From Kitasatospora papulosa (GTDB lineage: Bacteria > Actinomycetota > Actinomycetes > Streptomycetales > Streptomycetaceae): a DNA stretch of 64,000 nucleotides. Where the stretch lies: the NCBI RefSeq assembly GCF_000717245.1, contig NZ_JNYQ01000011.1, forward strand, positions 186,001 to 250,000, given 5' to 3'. Below, in pieces: positions 47,901 through 59,900 of the stretch. Each line of letters starts with the position of its first letter. Positions within the stretch are counted from its first letter, which is position 1. A program made the translations under genes and the position numbers. The notes beneath the pieces were generated by a model that saw only the letters and a program-made list of their open reading frames with translations, made no database searches and had not been told where the DNA came from.

Positions 47901-50900
47901 GGTGACGGCCGAGTTCCGGAAGATGGCGAGTGCCGCGTGGGCGGCCGCGCGCATGAGGCATCCGCGCGCGCTGGCGACGTTCGGAGACACCAGCAAGTTC
48001 AAGGCGGGCGTCGTCGGCACGTCCCGCGACGCCCTCCAGCGTGTGCTGAGGAGCGGAAACCTGCGGGAGCTCGTGGCGTTCCTGTACGAGGGGATCTCCG
48101 AGAACCTCGTGCCGGAGATGCTCGGCGGCGTGGAGGAGCAGCACCCGGAGATCGCCGCCGAGCGGCCGAGCCGCCGGCAGCGGGAGGCCTACGCCGAGTA
48201 CATGCGGCGCGCCATCGAGATCCAGCAGTCGGCCATGACCCTCGAGGAGAAGGAGGCCGCCGTCAGGGAACTGCCGCGGCCCGTGGCCGATCCGCCGCAC
48301 CCGGACACCGCGCGCCCGCCGCTGAGCGCGGCGGAGCGCCGGATCGCGGTCGACGAGGCCGGACTGACCTGGATGCCCGCGACGGCGGTGTACGACCTCG
48401 CGATGAGCGCCGACTTCCAGGGCCGGTCCGAGGACTCCGGCGGCCTGGTGGCGACCGGCACCGCCGGGTCCACGTACCGCTTCGTGCTGCACGCCGCCCG
48501 GATGCGGGACCAGTGGGGCCTCGACCTGGACCTCGGCCTGATCCGGGCCGGGATGCTGGCCATCTCGCTCACCGTGGGCCACCACACCGCCCATGAGGTG
48601 ATGCGCGGCGCCCAGCTGGCACTGGACGGCGTCCCCGGCCACGACCCGGCCCTCGACTACACGGACAACTGGGGCCGGTACTGGAACGTCCATCCCCTCG
48701 GCGAGCGGGAGCTGAGGGAGAACGTCGCGCGGGACGGGCTCTTCCCCGACGAGCACGCGCAGGCCCTCCTGGACGAGCTGGAACCGAAGCCCGTCGGCGG
48801 CGTCGTACGGCAGGACGGCGCGCACACCCGCGCGACGCTTCCGCACCGTCCGGTGCACACCCGCCCCGTCGCCTCCCAGCCGAACCACCCGGCTCCCCAG
48901 ATGCCGGACGCTCCCGCCCCGTACCAGGGCACCGCCGCCGCGCCGCCCCAGGTGTCGCCCGACGACGCGGAACGGCACCGCGAGGCGATCCTCGACGCCC
49001 TGTACGGCCTCGGCGCACTCAACGGCGTCGACCGGGGGCGGGCCGCCGAGGGGCTGGAGCGGCTCGACCGGCTGAGGGAGGCGGACCCGGAGCTGCGCGG
49101 CGGCTTCCTGGACCTGGACGCCCTGGTCCGCCGGACGCTGCTCCTCGATCCCTCCGACATGGTCACCGCCGCCGCCCGCGGTGCCCTGATGCGGCTCGTG
49201 ACGGACCCCTCCACCGCGGGCGCCCGCACACTGAGCGCGGTGTCCGCCCACTACCTCGTCCGGCGCGGCGCCTTCCACGCGGACTTCCGGCTCACCGACG
49301 CGCAGGGCCGCCCGCGCGGCTGGAACTGGCTGGGCCAGGCCCTGCCGGCCGACTTCGATCCGGGCCTCACCGGCCGTGTCTCGCGCGCCCCTGACGGCAC
49401 GACCGGCCACAGCGGGCCCGAGACCGCGCCGTGGCTCCCCACCCCGGGCGACCCCGACCCGTACCTCGTGCTGCTCGGCGGCCGGCCGGACGGGGCCGTG
49501 GTGCGGGGAGTCGGCGGCTTCGCGCGTCCCGTCCCGCCCGAGGTCCTGCACGAGCTGATGGCCCTCGACCGGGGCCTCACCGGCCGGCCGGGACCGCTGC
49601 TGCTGCACGTCGCCCGGTCCGGAGCCGCCTCCCTGGATCTGCCGCGCGGGCTCGCCGACCGCCTCGGCAGAGAGGTGTGGGCCACCACCGGCCGGTCGGC
49701 CATCGGGCGCCTCCCCGGAGCCCCGGACCGCTCGGTCGTCCTGCTGCTGGACGAGGAGAAGCAGGCGCCCCGGGGCCAGTGGTTCTCCAACACGCCCGCC
49801 ACACAGCCCACGTCGTCCTCCGACGCGGTGGACGGCGAGATCAGCTCCCTGTCCGTCGCCCACCACGGGAACCGGTCCACGGGCTACATCTCCATGGACC
49901 TCGCCGACTCCGACGACGGGGGCTGGTCGCGGACGCTGACCCACAGCCGGCTGGGGACGGTCACCTCGTACACCTTCCAGCGCACCTCCTACGACGTCAC
50001 GCAGCCCACGGCACCCGTGCCCTGGGTCGAACTCAACCTGCCCACGCCGTACTTCCCCAACAACCACGGCCTGCCGGGCTCCGTCATGTGGCACACCCCG
50101 CAGGGGGAGCGGACCGACGACGGGCCGCAGTTCGCCCGCAGGCTGGCCCGCCGCCGCAGCCTGGCCTCCCTCGCCCCCGAGCACCCCGTGGTCCTGCTCG
50201 TCTGCTACGCGGCGGCGCCCCCCGGTATCGGGGAGATGCACGGGCAGCACATCGACGGCCCGCTGCCGTTCACCCCCGACCCCCTCGCGGACGTCGCGGT
50301 CGGCCAGCACACGGCCAACGAGACGGGCCGCACGGTGTTCGCGACCACCCTCATGAACGCCGCCGTCCAGTCGCGGAACGGCGCCCAGGAGGCCTACCTC
50401 AGCCTCCACACCGACGCACGCGGCCGCGCCTACCCGTGGAGCATGTTCCGACCGGAGCCCACGGGGGCGGCACTGGAGCAGCGGGCCCGCGACGCGGGGC
50501 TGCACCACGGCCCCGGCCCGGTCCCCGAGGCCGTGCAGGAACGGACGCTGCGGCTGGTACGCGCGCTGCGCCAGATCTTCGGCCCCACGGTCGACGACGC
50601 CCCGGACCACCCGGTGCTGCTCCGCGGCATCGGCGCGCTCGACCTGATGCGCGAGGCCGATCCGTACCTGGACCGGGACGGCGCGCGCACGTTCACCCTG
50701 GACCTGTACGAGCAGCTCCTGACCGGCTACCACACCGGAGGCCCCGCGACGGGGCCGGCACCGCAGTTCACACCGGACGCCCACCGGAGCCTGCTGACGG
50801 AGGCGGCCCGGCGCCAGGACACGGGGCCGCTCGAACCCCTCACCCGCTGGATCGCGCTGCCGCACCTCGTCCACATGCTGACCGACCTCGCTTCCACGCC

Positions 50901-53900
50901 GCGCCGGGAGGACATCGCCCGCGACGTCCTGGGGCTCGACGTCTCGGCGCCGGTGGGAGAAGCGGAGTGGTCGCGGCTGGTGTGGGCGTCGTTCAAGGTC
51001 GCCCTGGTGACCGGGCAGACGGACCCGGGCGCGTTCGCCGCCGCCGTGCTGCACCTGCCCGCGCCCGACCCGACGCGATTCGGCGAAGCGGTCCTCGTGG
51101 CACGGCGGGCCGCCGCCGCCGGCCGCGACCCCCGGCAGCTGAGCGAGATCGCCGCGCACCACCTGGAGCAGCAGGGCGCACTGGACCCGGACCGGCTCCT
51201 GACGGACGACGACGGCACGGCCTGGGGCCGGGCGCTGGACGGCGTGTCCCGGCCGCAGGGCACGTTCGACCCGAGCGTCGTCACCCTGCTCGGGTACGCA
51301 CCCGACGGCACGCTCGTGCCCGTCGGCACCGAACCCGCGCCCTGGGCGGCCGACCCGCACCGTCCGCGGCCCTTCGTGTACGTCGCCGACGGTGACGCCG
51401 ACGGACTGCGGATGCAGGGACCGGTGCCGCCCGGCGAGTTCGGCGAACTGGTCTTCCGCGACCCCGAGCTGCTCTCCGAGGACGGGTACGCCGAGGTCAT
51501 CGCCGTGGTGCCGCACGGCAGGCCGTCCGGCGCGCGGCCCGTCGAGGGCAGCGTCCCCGGTGAGGGCGCCCGCAACTCGGCCCGCAACTGGTGGTCCACG
51601 CACAGCGCGACCACGCTCCACCACGACCCGGCGACCGGGACGTACACCGTCGCGGTGCTGCCGGACCCCGACGGCCGGCCGGCCACGGCGGGTACCTGGG
51701 GACGGATCACGAGCGCCGAGGGCGACGGCCCCGGTGCCACCGGCATGGCGGTGGCCACCAACGCGAAGCACCCCCGCACGGAGGGGCGGACCTCCGCGGC
51801 CGACGGGGACCGCGCCACCGCCGGGACCGGCACCCCGGAGCTCGACGCCGCCCGGGTCGCGCACGCACGGGCGAGGAGCACGTTCGCCGAGGCCGCAGCC
51901 GGTGCCGCGACGGCGGAGCGGGCCGGCGGTGACGGGACGGAGAGGGCCGATGCCTGGGCCGAGGCCGATGCCGCACGTCGCCTGCTGGAGGACGCCGAGG
52001 CCCGTCTGTGGGCCCTGGGCGTCGCCCCCGACGCGCGGGACGCCGGGCCGGACGAGGCCGCCGACGGTGAGGCGGCCGCCCCGGTCGTCCCGCGGAACGA
52101 CGGTGAACGCCTGTGGATCGCGGGGCAGTTGACCGAAGGCGACCTGCCGCCCGGTACGGCGGGGCCCGCCGGGGACGAGGCGTTCGGCCCGCGGGAACGT
52201 GAGGCGGCGGGCATCACGCTCTCCGTCGGCCAGCGGACCGAGATGATGCTGCGCGGCGACGACCGGCTGCCCGCGGCCGCGCTGTCGCCCCTGGACCTGA
52301 TGCGGGTGCGGATGGCGCGCGACGGCGCCTGGTCGGACGCGATGGACACGGCCGCCGCGCACGCGTCGAGGCGGCTGTGGGCACAGGCCTACGCGGACTT
52401 CGCCGCAACGGCCCCGGAGGACACGGGCGGGAGCGGGACAGATCGCGCCTGGGCCGCCGCCGTCTCCCTGGTGCTCCCGGCGGAGCCGCACGCGGTCCTC
52501 GACGACTCCCGGTACGCCGGTGAGGACTTCCGCGACGCGGTCCGCCGGGTCGCCGGCCATCTGCTGGGTGCCTGGACCGGTACCGGGGCCGCCCCTGTGT
52601 CCGCCGTGGAGCTGGCAGACACGCTCCGCTCCGGGCTCGGTCTGCGACCGCGCTGGACGGCGCCTGCCACGGACACCGGTGCCGACGCGGACAACCGCAC
52701 CGACGCCGAAGCGACCCCGGCCCCGGCCCCGGTCGCCCAGTCGGGCACCGACGCCGACATGCCGGACGCCGACATGCCGGACGTCGACATGACGGAACCG
52801 GACGAACCGGTACTCGACACCGGCGGCCTCGGCGATTTCGACCTCTCCGCATGGGACGGCGTCGACCTCGACGACTTCGACTTCGACTTCGGTGACTTCG
52901 ACTTCGGCCTGCTCGGAACGGGCGACGACCTGGCCGCCCCCGACGTGGACATGGCCGACGCGGAGCCGACGGCGCTGGACACGGACGGCCCGCAGCAGGT
53001 GTTCGCCGTACCGACGACCGCGGTCCCGCCCCGCCCGCTCGCCCTCCTGCCCCGGCAGAGCCTCGTGACGTACGCCCCGGGGGAGACGCGGCCCTCGGCC
53101 GACGCGCAGGACGACGTCGAACGCCTGGCGTTGCGGGTCGCCCGGGCCGGGCTGCGCAACCTGCGTACACGGGTGCCGCTGCCGAAGATCGACATCGCGG
53201 GCTTCGGTGCCGACGCACGCGGGGCCGGAACCGCGCAGGAGCGGGAACAGGCCGCCCGGCAGCGGGGTGACCAGCGTGCCCGGACCGCGTACGACCTGTT
53301 CGTCCGGAAGCTCGACGACGCGCTGCGCACCCTCCAGACGAACCTGCCGGCGGGGCGGACCCGGCTGACCCCGAAGGACTTCAAGATCACTCAGCGTGGC
53401 CGGGCGCGCCTGCCCGGCCAGGGCGCCATCACCGGCCTGGCGGAGACGGTGAGCCGCGCGGACCTGGGCCGCCAGGCCACCATCGCCGTCACGTCGCCCG
53501 GGCACGCGGCGGCGGTCGAGGCCCTGGACGCGGCACGCCGCGACGACCCGGAGCTGCGCACCGGGACGTTCGACGTGGACGCGGTCGCCCGCCGCGTCCT
53601 CCACCTCGCCCCGTCCGTCCTCGTCGACCCCGAGATGCGCCGCGACCTGTATACGACGGTCGGGCGGGCACTCGCGGCCGGGCGGGCCGGCGGCCTGGCG
53701 TCCCTCACGGCGTTCTCCCTCGAGGAGCAGGGCGTCCTCGCCCCGGACCGCACCCGGCACGTCACCGTGGGCGGGACCCGGGTGGCAGGCCTGAACTGGG
53801 CCGGATCCGACGTCGTCGAACTGGACAGCATGTTCATCGAGGGCCTCCGGCCGGACGGGTCCGGCGGCTTCGAGTCGACGGGCATCACCGACTTCGCCCC

Positions 53901-56900
53901 GTGGACGTGGAGCGAGACCCCGTACGCCGTGCTGGCCGACGGGCGCCACGACACGGTGACGGTGCGGCTGCCCGACGGTACGGCCCAGGACCTCGACGCC
54001 GCCGAATTCGCCGAACTGGTCTCCGCCGACCCGGCGTTGCGGGCCCTCCCGGCCGACACCCCGATCGTGCTCGCCGTCCCCTTCGCCGGCGACCGGTACC
54101 TGGACCTGCCGCGCACGCTCGCCGACCGGACGGGCCGCACCGTATGGGTCCACAGCGGCCAGGCTCGACGCAACCCCGACCCGGCCGGGGCGGGCACCAT
54201 CGCCGTGATCCGGCAGGACGGACTGCCGCACGGCTCCTGGTTCCCGGTCCGGCCCGGCCTCGCGCCCGACACCGACGACGGCGCACCGGACTGGCACCGT
54301 GACGTACTGACCCAGCCCGTCGTCAGCGCGCTGACCGGAGAGCAGATCGGCCGCAGCCTGCACACGCCCGGCGAACTCGCCGGGACGCGTGAGCACAACT
54401 TCAGCCGCCTCGACCAGATGACGCTGTACGTCCACTACGACCCCGCCACCGGGACGTACTCCGCGAAGCTCCCGCTGGACGACCCGGGGCCGAAGGACAA
54501 GGCGTACCACCTGGCCGGCCACGGCCTGCCGGGGCGGCTGGTGCTGCCGCTGGCCGACGGAGGGTCGAGGACGGCGGACCGGCACGAGGCGGGCGAGTGG
54601 CTGCGCCGGCGCAAGAGCCTGTCGAGCCGGCCCGCCGACCACTGGCTCGACATGGTGGTCTGCTACTCCTCGACCCCGCAGGACGGCACCACGCAGGACC
54701 TCTCCCAGGCCGGCCACTCCTTCGCCGTGCCGTTCGCCGCCGATCCGCTCGCCGACGACGCCCTCTCCCTGGGGCAGCACCTCGCGAACGAGACGCGGCG
54801 CACGGTGCGCCTCTCCTACGCCCTCCAGGGCGCTTTCACCTACCAGGACGACCCCGTCCGGGTGCTGTTCACCGACGCGAGCGGCCGCCAGTGGTGGTGG
54901 GAGACCCGCCGTCCGGAGCCCGACGAGGCCGAACTCGACCGGCTCGCGGAACTGGCCGGGTTCGAGGGTGACGCGTCGCCGCAGAGCCGTGCCGCGCTGC
55001 TGCGCCTGGTGCGGGCCATGCGGCTGCTCCTCGGGCAGGACGTGGAGGACGCGGACGACTTCACGACCCTGATCCGCGGAGCCGCCGCGGTCGTCAACAT
55101 GTGGCACGCCGATCCGGACCTCGGCCCGACGGGACCGTTCTCGCACGACCTGCTGCGCCGGGTGATCGCCGCCCACCCCGAGGCCGCGTCCGGGGTGGAC
55201 CGGGACGTCACCCGCCGTGTCCTGGCCGCGGCGGCACAGGCCTGGCAGTCCGGACAGTCCGTGCCGGTGAGCAGCTTCGTGGACCTGCCGGTGCTCGACT
55301 CGGCCGCCCGCTGGCTCGGCGACACCGCGGCGGTGGACACGGCGGCCGTCACCGCGCTGAAGCTCTCCGGTCCCGACGAGGTGGACGCGGCGGGGCGGGC
55401 ACGGATGTTCTGGGCGCGGGTCAAGGCCGAGGAGACCCTGCTCGCTGCCCAGGACGCCGACGCGCTCACGACCAGGGTGCTCCACCTCGACCCCGCAGTC
55501 GAGGTGGACGAGGCGTTGCGCGACGAGGCGCTGACCTTGCTCACCAGGGGGTTCGCCGCGGGCCGGAACATGGCCGACGTCGAGGCGGCGGCCGCGTACG
55601 ACCTGGAGACGCGGGGTGCCTTCGAGCACGCCTCGGCGGCCACGACCATGGGGTCCGCCCTGGGGGACGGCCGCGACTGGAAGGACGGTGCCGCAGTTCT
55701 GCTGCCCGGACTGGACACGTTCCGGGTGCCGAGCGGAGTCGTCGCCGCCCCGTGGGCCGGACAGGACGCCTCCGGCAAGGCCAAGCCGGTGCCCTACCTG
55801 GTGCGGGCCTCCGTGGATCTGCAGGACGGCAACGACCTCCATGTGACCTTCGACGGCGCCACGTACCAGGTGCGGGCCGCCGAGTTCGCCGAACTGCTGG
55901 CCTCGGACCCCGAGTTGCGCCGCAAGGACCTCACGACCCCCGTCCTGCTCATCCTGGACGGTCTCGACGGGCCCGCGCCCGGCGTCGCGGACCTGGTGGC
56001 CCAGCGGCTCGGCCGCAGCGTGTGGTGGAGCCCCTTCCCGGTCGAGCTGTCCGGTACGGACGACGCGGGTGTCACGGTGCCCACGCTCGTCGGTTCGCTG
56101 ATGACACTGACCAGCCCGACGGCCGCCGACTGGCGCGAGGCGCGGCCCGTCGACCGGGGCGGGGTCCAGGAGGGCCGCCGACCGGTCGATCCGCCCCTGC
56201 CCGCGGCTCCGCCGTCCGGCATGCCGGGGGACGCGGCCGGCGACGGCCCGGCGGCCGGGACGGCGTCCGCGGACACGGACGAGGTGACCACCGGCGCCGC
56301 TGCCGCGACGGCTTCCCCCGGGAAGGCCCGCTCCTCGGCCGGGGACCCCATGCAGGGGGTGGAGACGGACTCCGACGCCATGGAGGGCGTGGAGCCGACC
56401 TCGGCATCCGTGACCACCACGCCCGTCCACACGGCCCCGGCCGCCCCGCCGCCGCCCGCACTGCCCACGCGCAGCCTGGTGGCGTACGCGCACGGCATCA
56501 CGACACCGTCCGCAGAGGGCACGGAGACCCTGCGCCTGCTGGCGTCCCAGGTGGCCGCCGCGGGGCTGCGCAACCAGCGGGCGGGCGCGTCGCTGCCACG
56601 CGTCGCCGTCACCGGCTACGGCGCCGACGCGCGCCGTGACGAGCAGGCCGCCGCGGCCAGGCGGCGCGCACAGACCGCGCGGACCCTGTTCCGGCGGCTG
56701 CTGGCCGGCGCCCTCGACGACCTCCAGCAGGACCTGCCCGCCGGCGGACCGCGCCTGACCGTCGAGGACTTCACGGTCGGGGCGCGGAGCATGGCCCGGC
56801 CCCCCGAGGACTGGGTGGGCACAGGGCCCCTCGACGGCGTGACCCGCGCGGAGCTGGGCCGGCAGGCGACGATCGGCATCACCCAGCCGCCCGACGCGGC

Positions 56901-59900
56901 AGCGATGCAGACCCTGGAGAACCTGCGTCGCCGTGACCGCTCCCTGCGCGACCGCCCGCTGGACGTCGACGCGCTCGCCCGCCGAGTGCTGCACCTGGAC
57001 CCCGGCGCGGGCGTCGGACCGGACCGGGCGGCGGAACTGTTCGCCCTGGTGCAACGGGCCACGGCCGCCGGCGCGGCCACGAGCCTCGCCGCCCTGGGCG
57101 CCTTCCACCTGGCCGAGCTGGGTGTGCGAGCCCCCGGCCGCGCGCGCCACTTCACCGTGCAGGGCCGCCGGGTCCCGGGCCTCAACTGGGACGACGACGC
57201 CGTCGCGGAGCTGGACACAGCCAGTGGTGACGTGCTGGAGGACAACCCCTCCGGTACGTACGACATCCTCGACACCGTGCGCACCCCGTGGCCGCAGGGC
57301 GTCACCCCGTACGTCGTGGCCGCCGCCGGGGCGCACGACCGGGTGGAGGTACGGCTGCCGGACGGCTCGACGCGCGAGCTGGACGTCGACGAGTTCGTGG
57401 AGCTGGTCGCGGCGGACGTGGCGGGGGAGACGCTCGCGCAGGGGACCCCCCTCGTGCTGGCCATCCCCTTCGCCGCGGACGCCTACCTCGACCTGCCGCG
57501 CAAGCTCGCGGACCGCACCGGACGGACGGTGTGGGCGCACAGCGGCGAGGTGACGCTCAGTTCGGCGCCCGGAGCGGCGAGCACCATCGACATCGTCCGG
57601 CGGCCCGGCGTCCCGCAGGGCGACTGGATCGCGAGCGTGCCCGGCCTGGCCCCCGACCCCGACGACGACGCACCCGCCTGGCACCGCGAAGTGGTGACGC
57701 GGCCCATCGTCAGCTCCCTTACCGGGAAGCAGATCGGCCGGGCCTCGCACCACCCCGCCGAGTACGCCGAGCACTTCGAGCAGGAAGGCCGCCACTTCGA
57801 CCGGATGACGACGTTCGTGCACCACTACCCCGCCACGGGCGGGACGTCCCAGGAACACGACCTGCCGCGCCCCGGCCCCGAGGACACCGCCTACCGCCTG
57901 GACATCCACGGCGAACCTGGCGTCCTCCAACTCGCGATGCGGGACGGCGGCGTCCGGCTGGTCGACGAGCGGGAGGCCGGGCCGTGGCTCAAGCGCCGCA
58001 AGAGCCTGGCGAGTCTGCCCGAGGACCACTGGATCGACATGGTGGTCTGCTGGAGCGGAGCGCCCAAGGGAAGCGCCGTGCCGGCCCCGGACACCGTGAG
58101 CGACGCCTTCCCCGGCCCGTTCGTCCCCGACCCGCTGCGTGATGTCTCCATGGGACAGCACCTGGCGAACAGCACGGGACGGACCGTTCGCCTGGCGTAC
58201 AGCTCGCAGGGAGCGCGGTCGGCCGGCGGCCGTTACATGCGCACCCTGTACGCGGACGCTCAGGGACGCCACCGGGCCTGGGACCTGTTCCGGCCCGAGC
58301 CCTCGGGCCCCGCACTGGACGGCCTGGCCGAGGCCGCCGGATACCGCGCGGGCGGCGGACCCGTCACGGACGAGGCACGCGAGAGGACGCTGCGCCTGGT
58401 GCGGGCGCTGCGGCTCACCTTCGGGCACGAGGTCGACGACGCGCCCGACTTCGGCGATCTGCTGCGCGGCGCGGCGGCGGTGGACCACATGTGGAGCAGC
58501 GACTCGGACTTCGACGCGGCCGGCCCGTTCACGCTGGACCTGCTGCGCCGGGTGACCGAGGCGCACGCGGGCGGCTCCGCCGCAGTGGACCAGCAAGCCA
58601 CCCGCCGTGCGCTGACCGCTGCCGCCGAGCAGTGGTCCCTGTGGCCCGGCGACGTGCTGGTCGGTTTCGTGGACCTGCCGGCGGTGGAGGCCGCCGCACA
58701 GTGGATGCGGGACGGCGACCCCGTGGACGAGGCCTCGACCGCCCTGGACATCGACCCCGACGAGGTCGGGGTGACCGAGCGGTCACGCATCTTCTGGGCC
58801 CGGGTCAAGGCCGAGGAGACGCTGCTCGACACCGACCCCGACCAGCACGAGTTCATCGCGCAGGTCCTCCACCTGCCCCCGGGCGCCCGGACGGGCCGGG
58901 CGGAGCGCGAGGAGGCGCTCGACCTGGTCACCCGCGCCTTCGCGGTGGGCCGCGACGCGTCCGACCCGGACGCGGCGGCGGCATACGCCCTGGAGGAGTC
59001 CGGGGCGTACACCACCACCGGCCTGCGCACGGTTCAGGACGGCGCACACGGGGGCGGCCGCGACTTCACCGGCGTACCGATGCCGTCGGACGTGGACCTG
59101 GCGCAGTTCCGCACCCCCGCCGGAGTGCTGGACGCACCGTGGAAGCAGGGGACGGACACGCCGGTCCCGTACCTGGTGCGCGTCGCCCCGGACCCGCACG
59201 ACCCCGACCTCCTCCGCCTGTCCTACGACGGCGAGACGTCCAGTGTGCCGACCCGCGAGTTCGCGGAGATGCTGGCGAACGACCTGAGACTGATGCGCCG
59301 GGAACTGACCACCCCCGTGGTCCTGGCGTTCTCGGGACCGCCCGCCGACGCCGGGGACGTCGCCCACCGGCTCGCCCAGCGGCTGGGCCGCTCTGTCTGG
59401 TGGACCGACTTCCCCGCGGACCTGTCGGCGGCCGGCGGCTCCGGACAGCCGGTGCTGGACCTGCGCGACTCGGCCGTCGCCGGGAGCGTGCCGACGGCCG
59501 ACGTCTGGCACGAGACGCGCCCGGTCCGGTACACCTCCGCCGGGGACGCGCCCCGCACGCTCCCCGCGCCGGTACCCCGGTCCACCGGCCGGGGCGCCCG
59601 GCGCCCGGCCCTGTCCGAGTCGCCGTCCACCGACTCGCTCCGGTCCGTGGGCGCCGTCGACGCCGCGTCGGACCCGCTGCTGGCCGAAGCCACACTGCTG
59701 ACCGACGCCCAGGGCGCTCCGCGCGGCCGCGACTGGACCGGAACCGGCGTCGGACGCGTCGACCCCGCACGGATCCGGCTCCAGGAACAACGGGGCGGCG
59801 AACTGCGGACGGTCTCCGAAGGGGCGTCACCCTGGGGCGAGGCGGCGTACGTGGTGGCGGCCGAGGCCGGTTACGACGAGGCCCTGTTCGCCGACGGCCG

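Noticed and set aside
47272..58596. Opposite-strand open frame of 3774 codons inside the giant gene
   Set aside because: It is a GC-driven shadow: residues are Arg/Val/Gly-rich, no domain or ribosome binding site is seen, and the plus strand carries recognisable repeated domains throughout.
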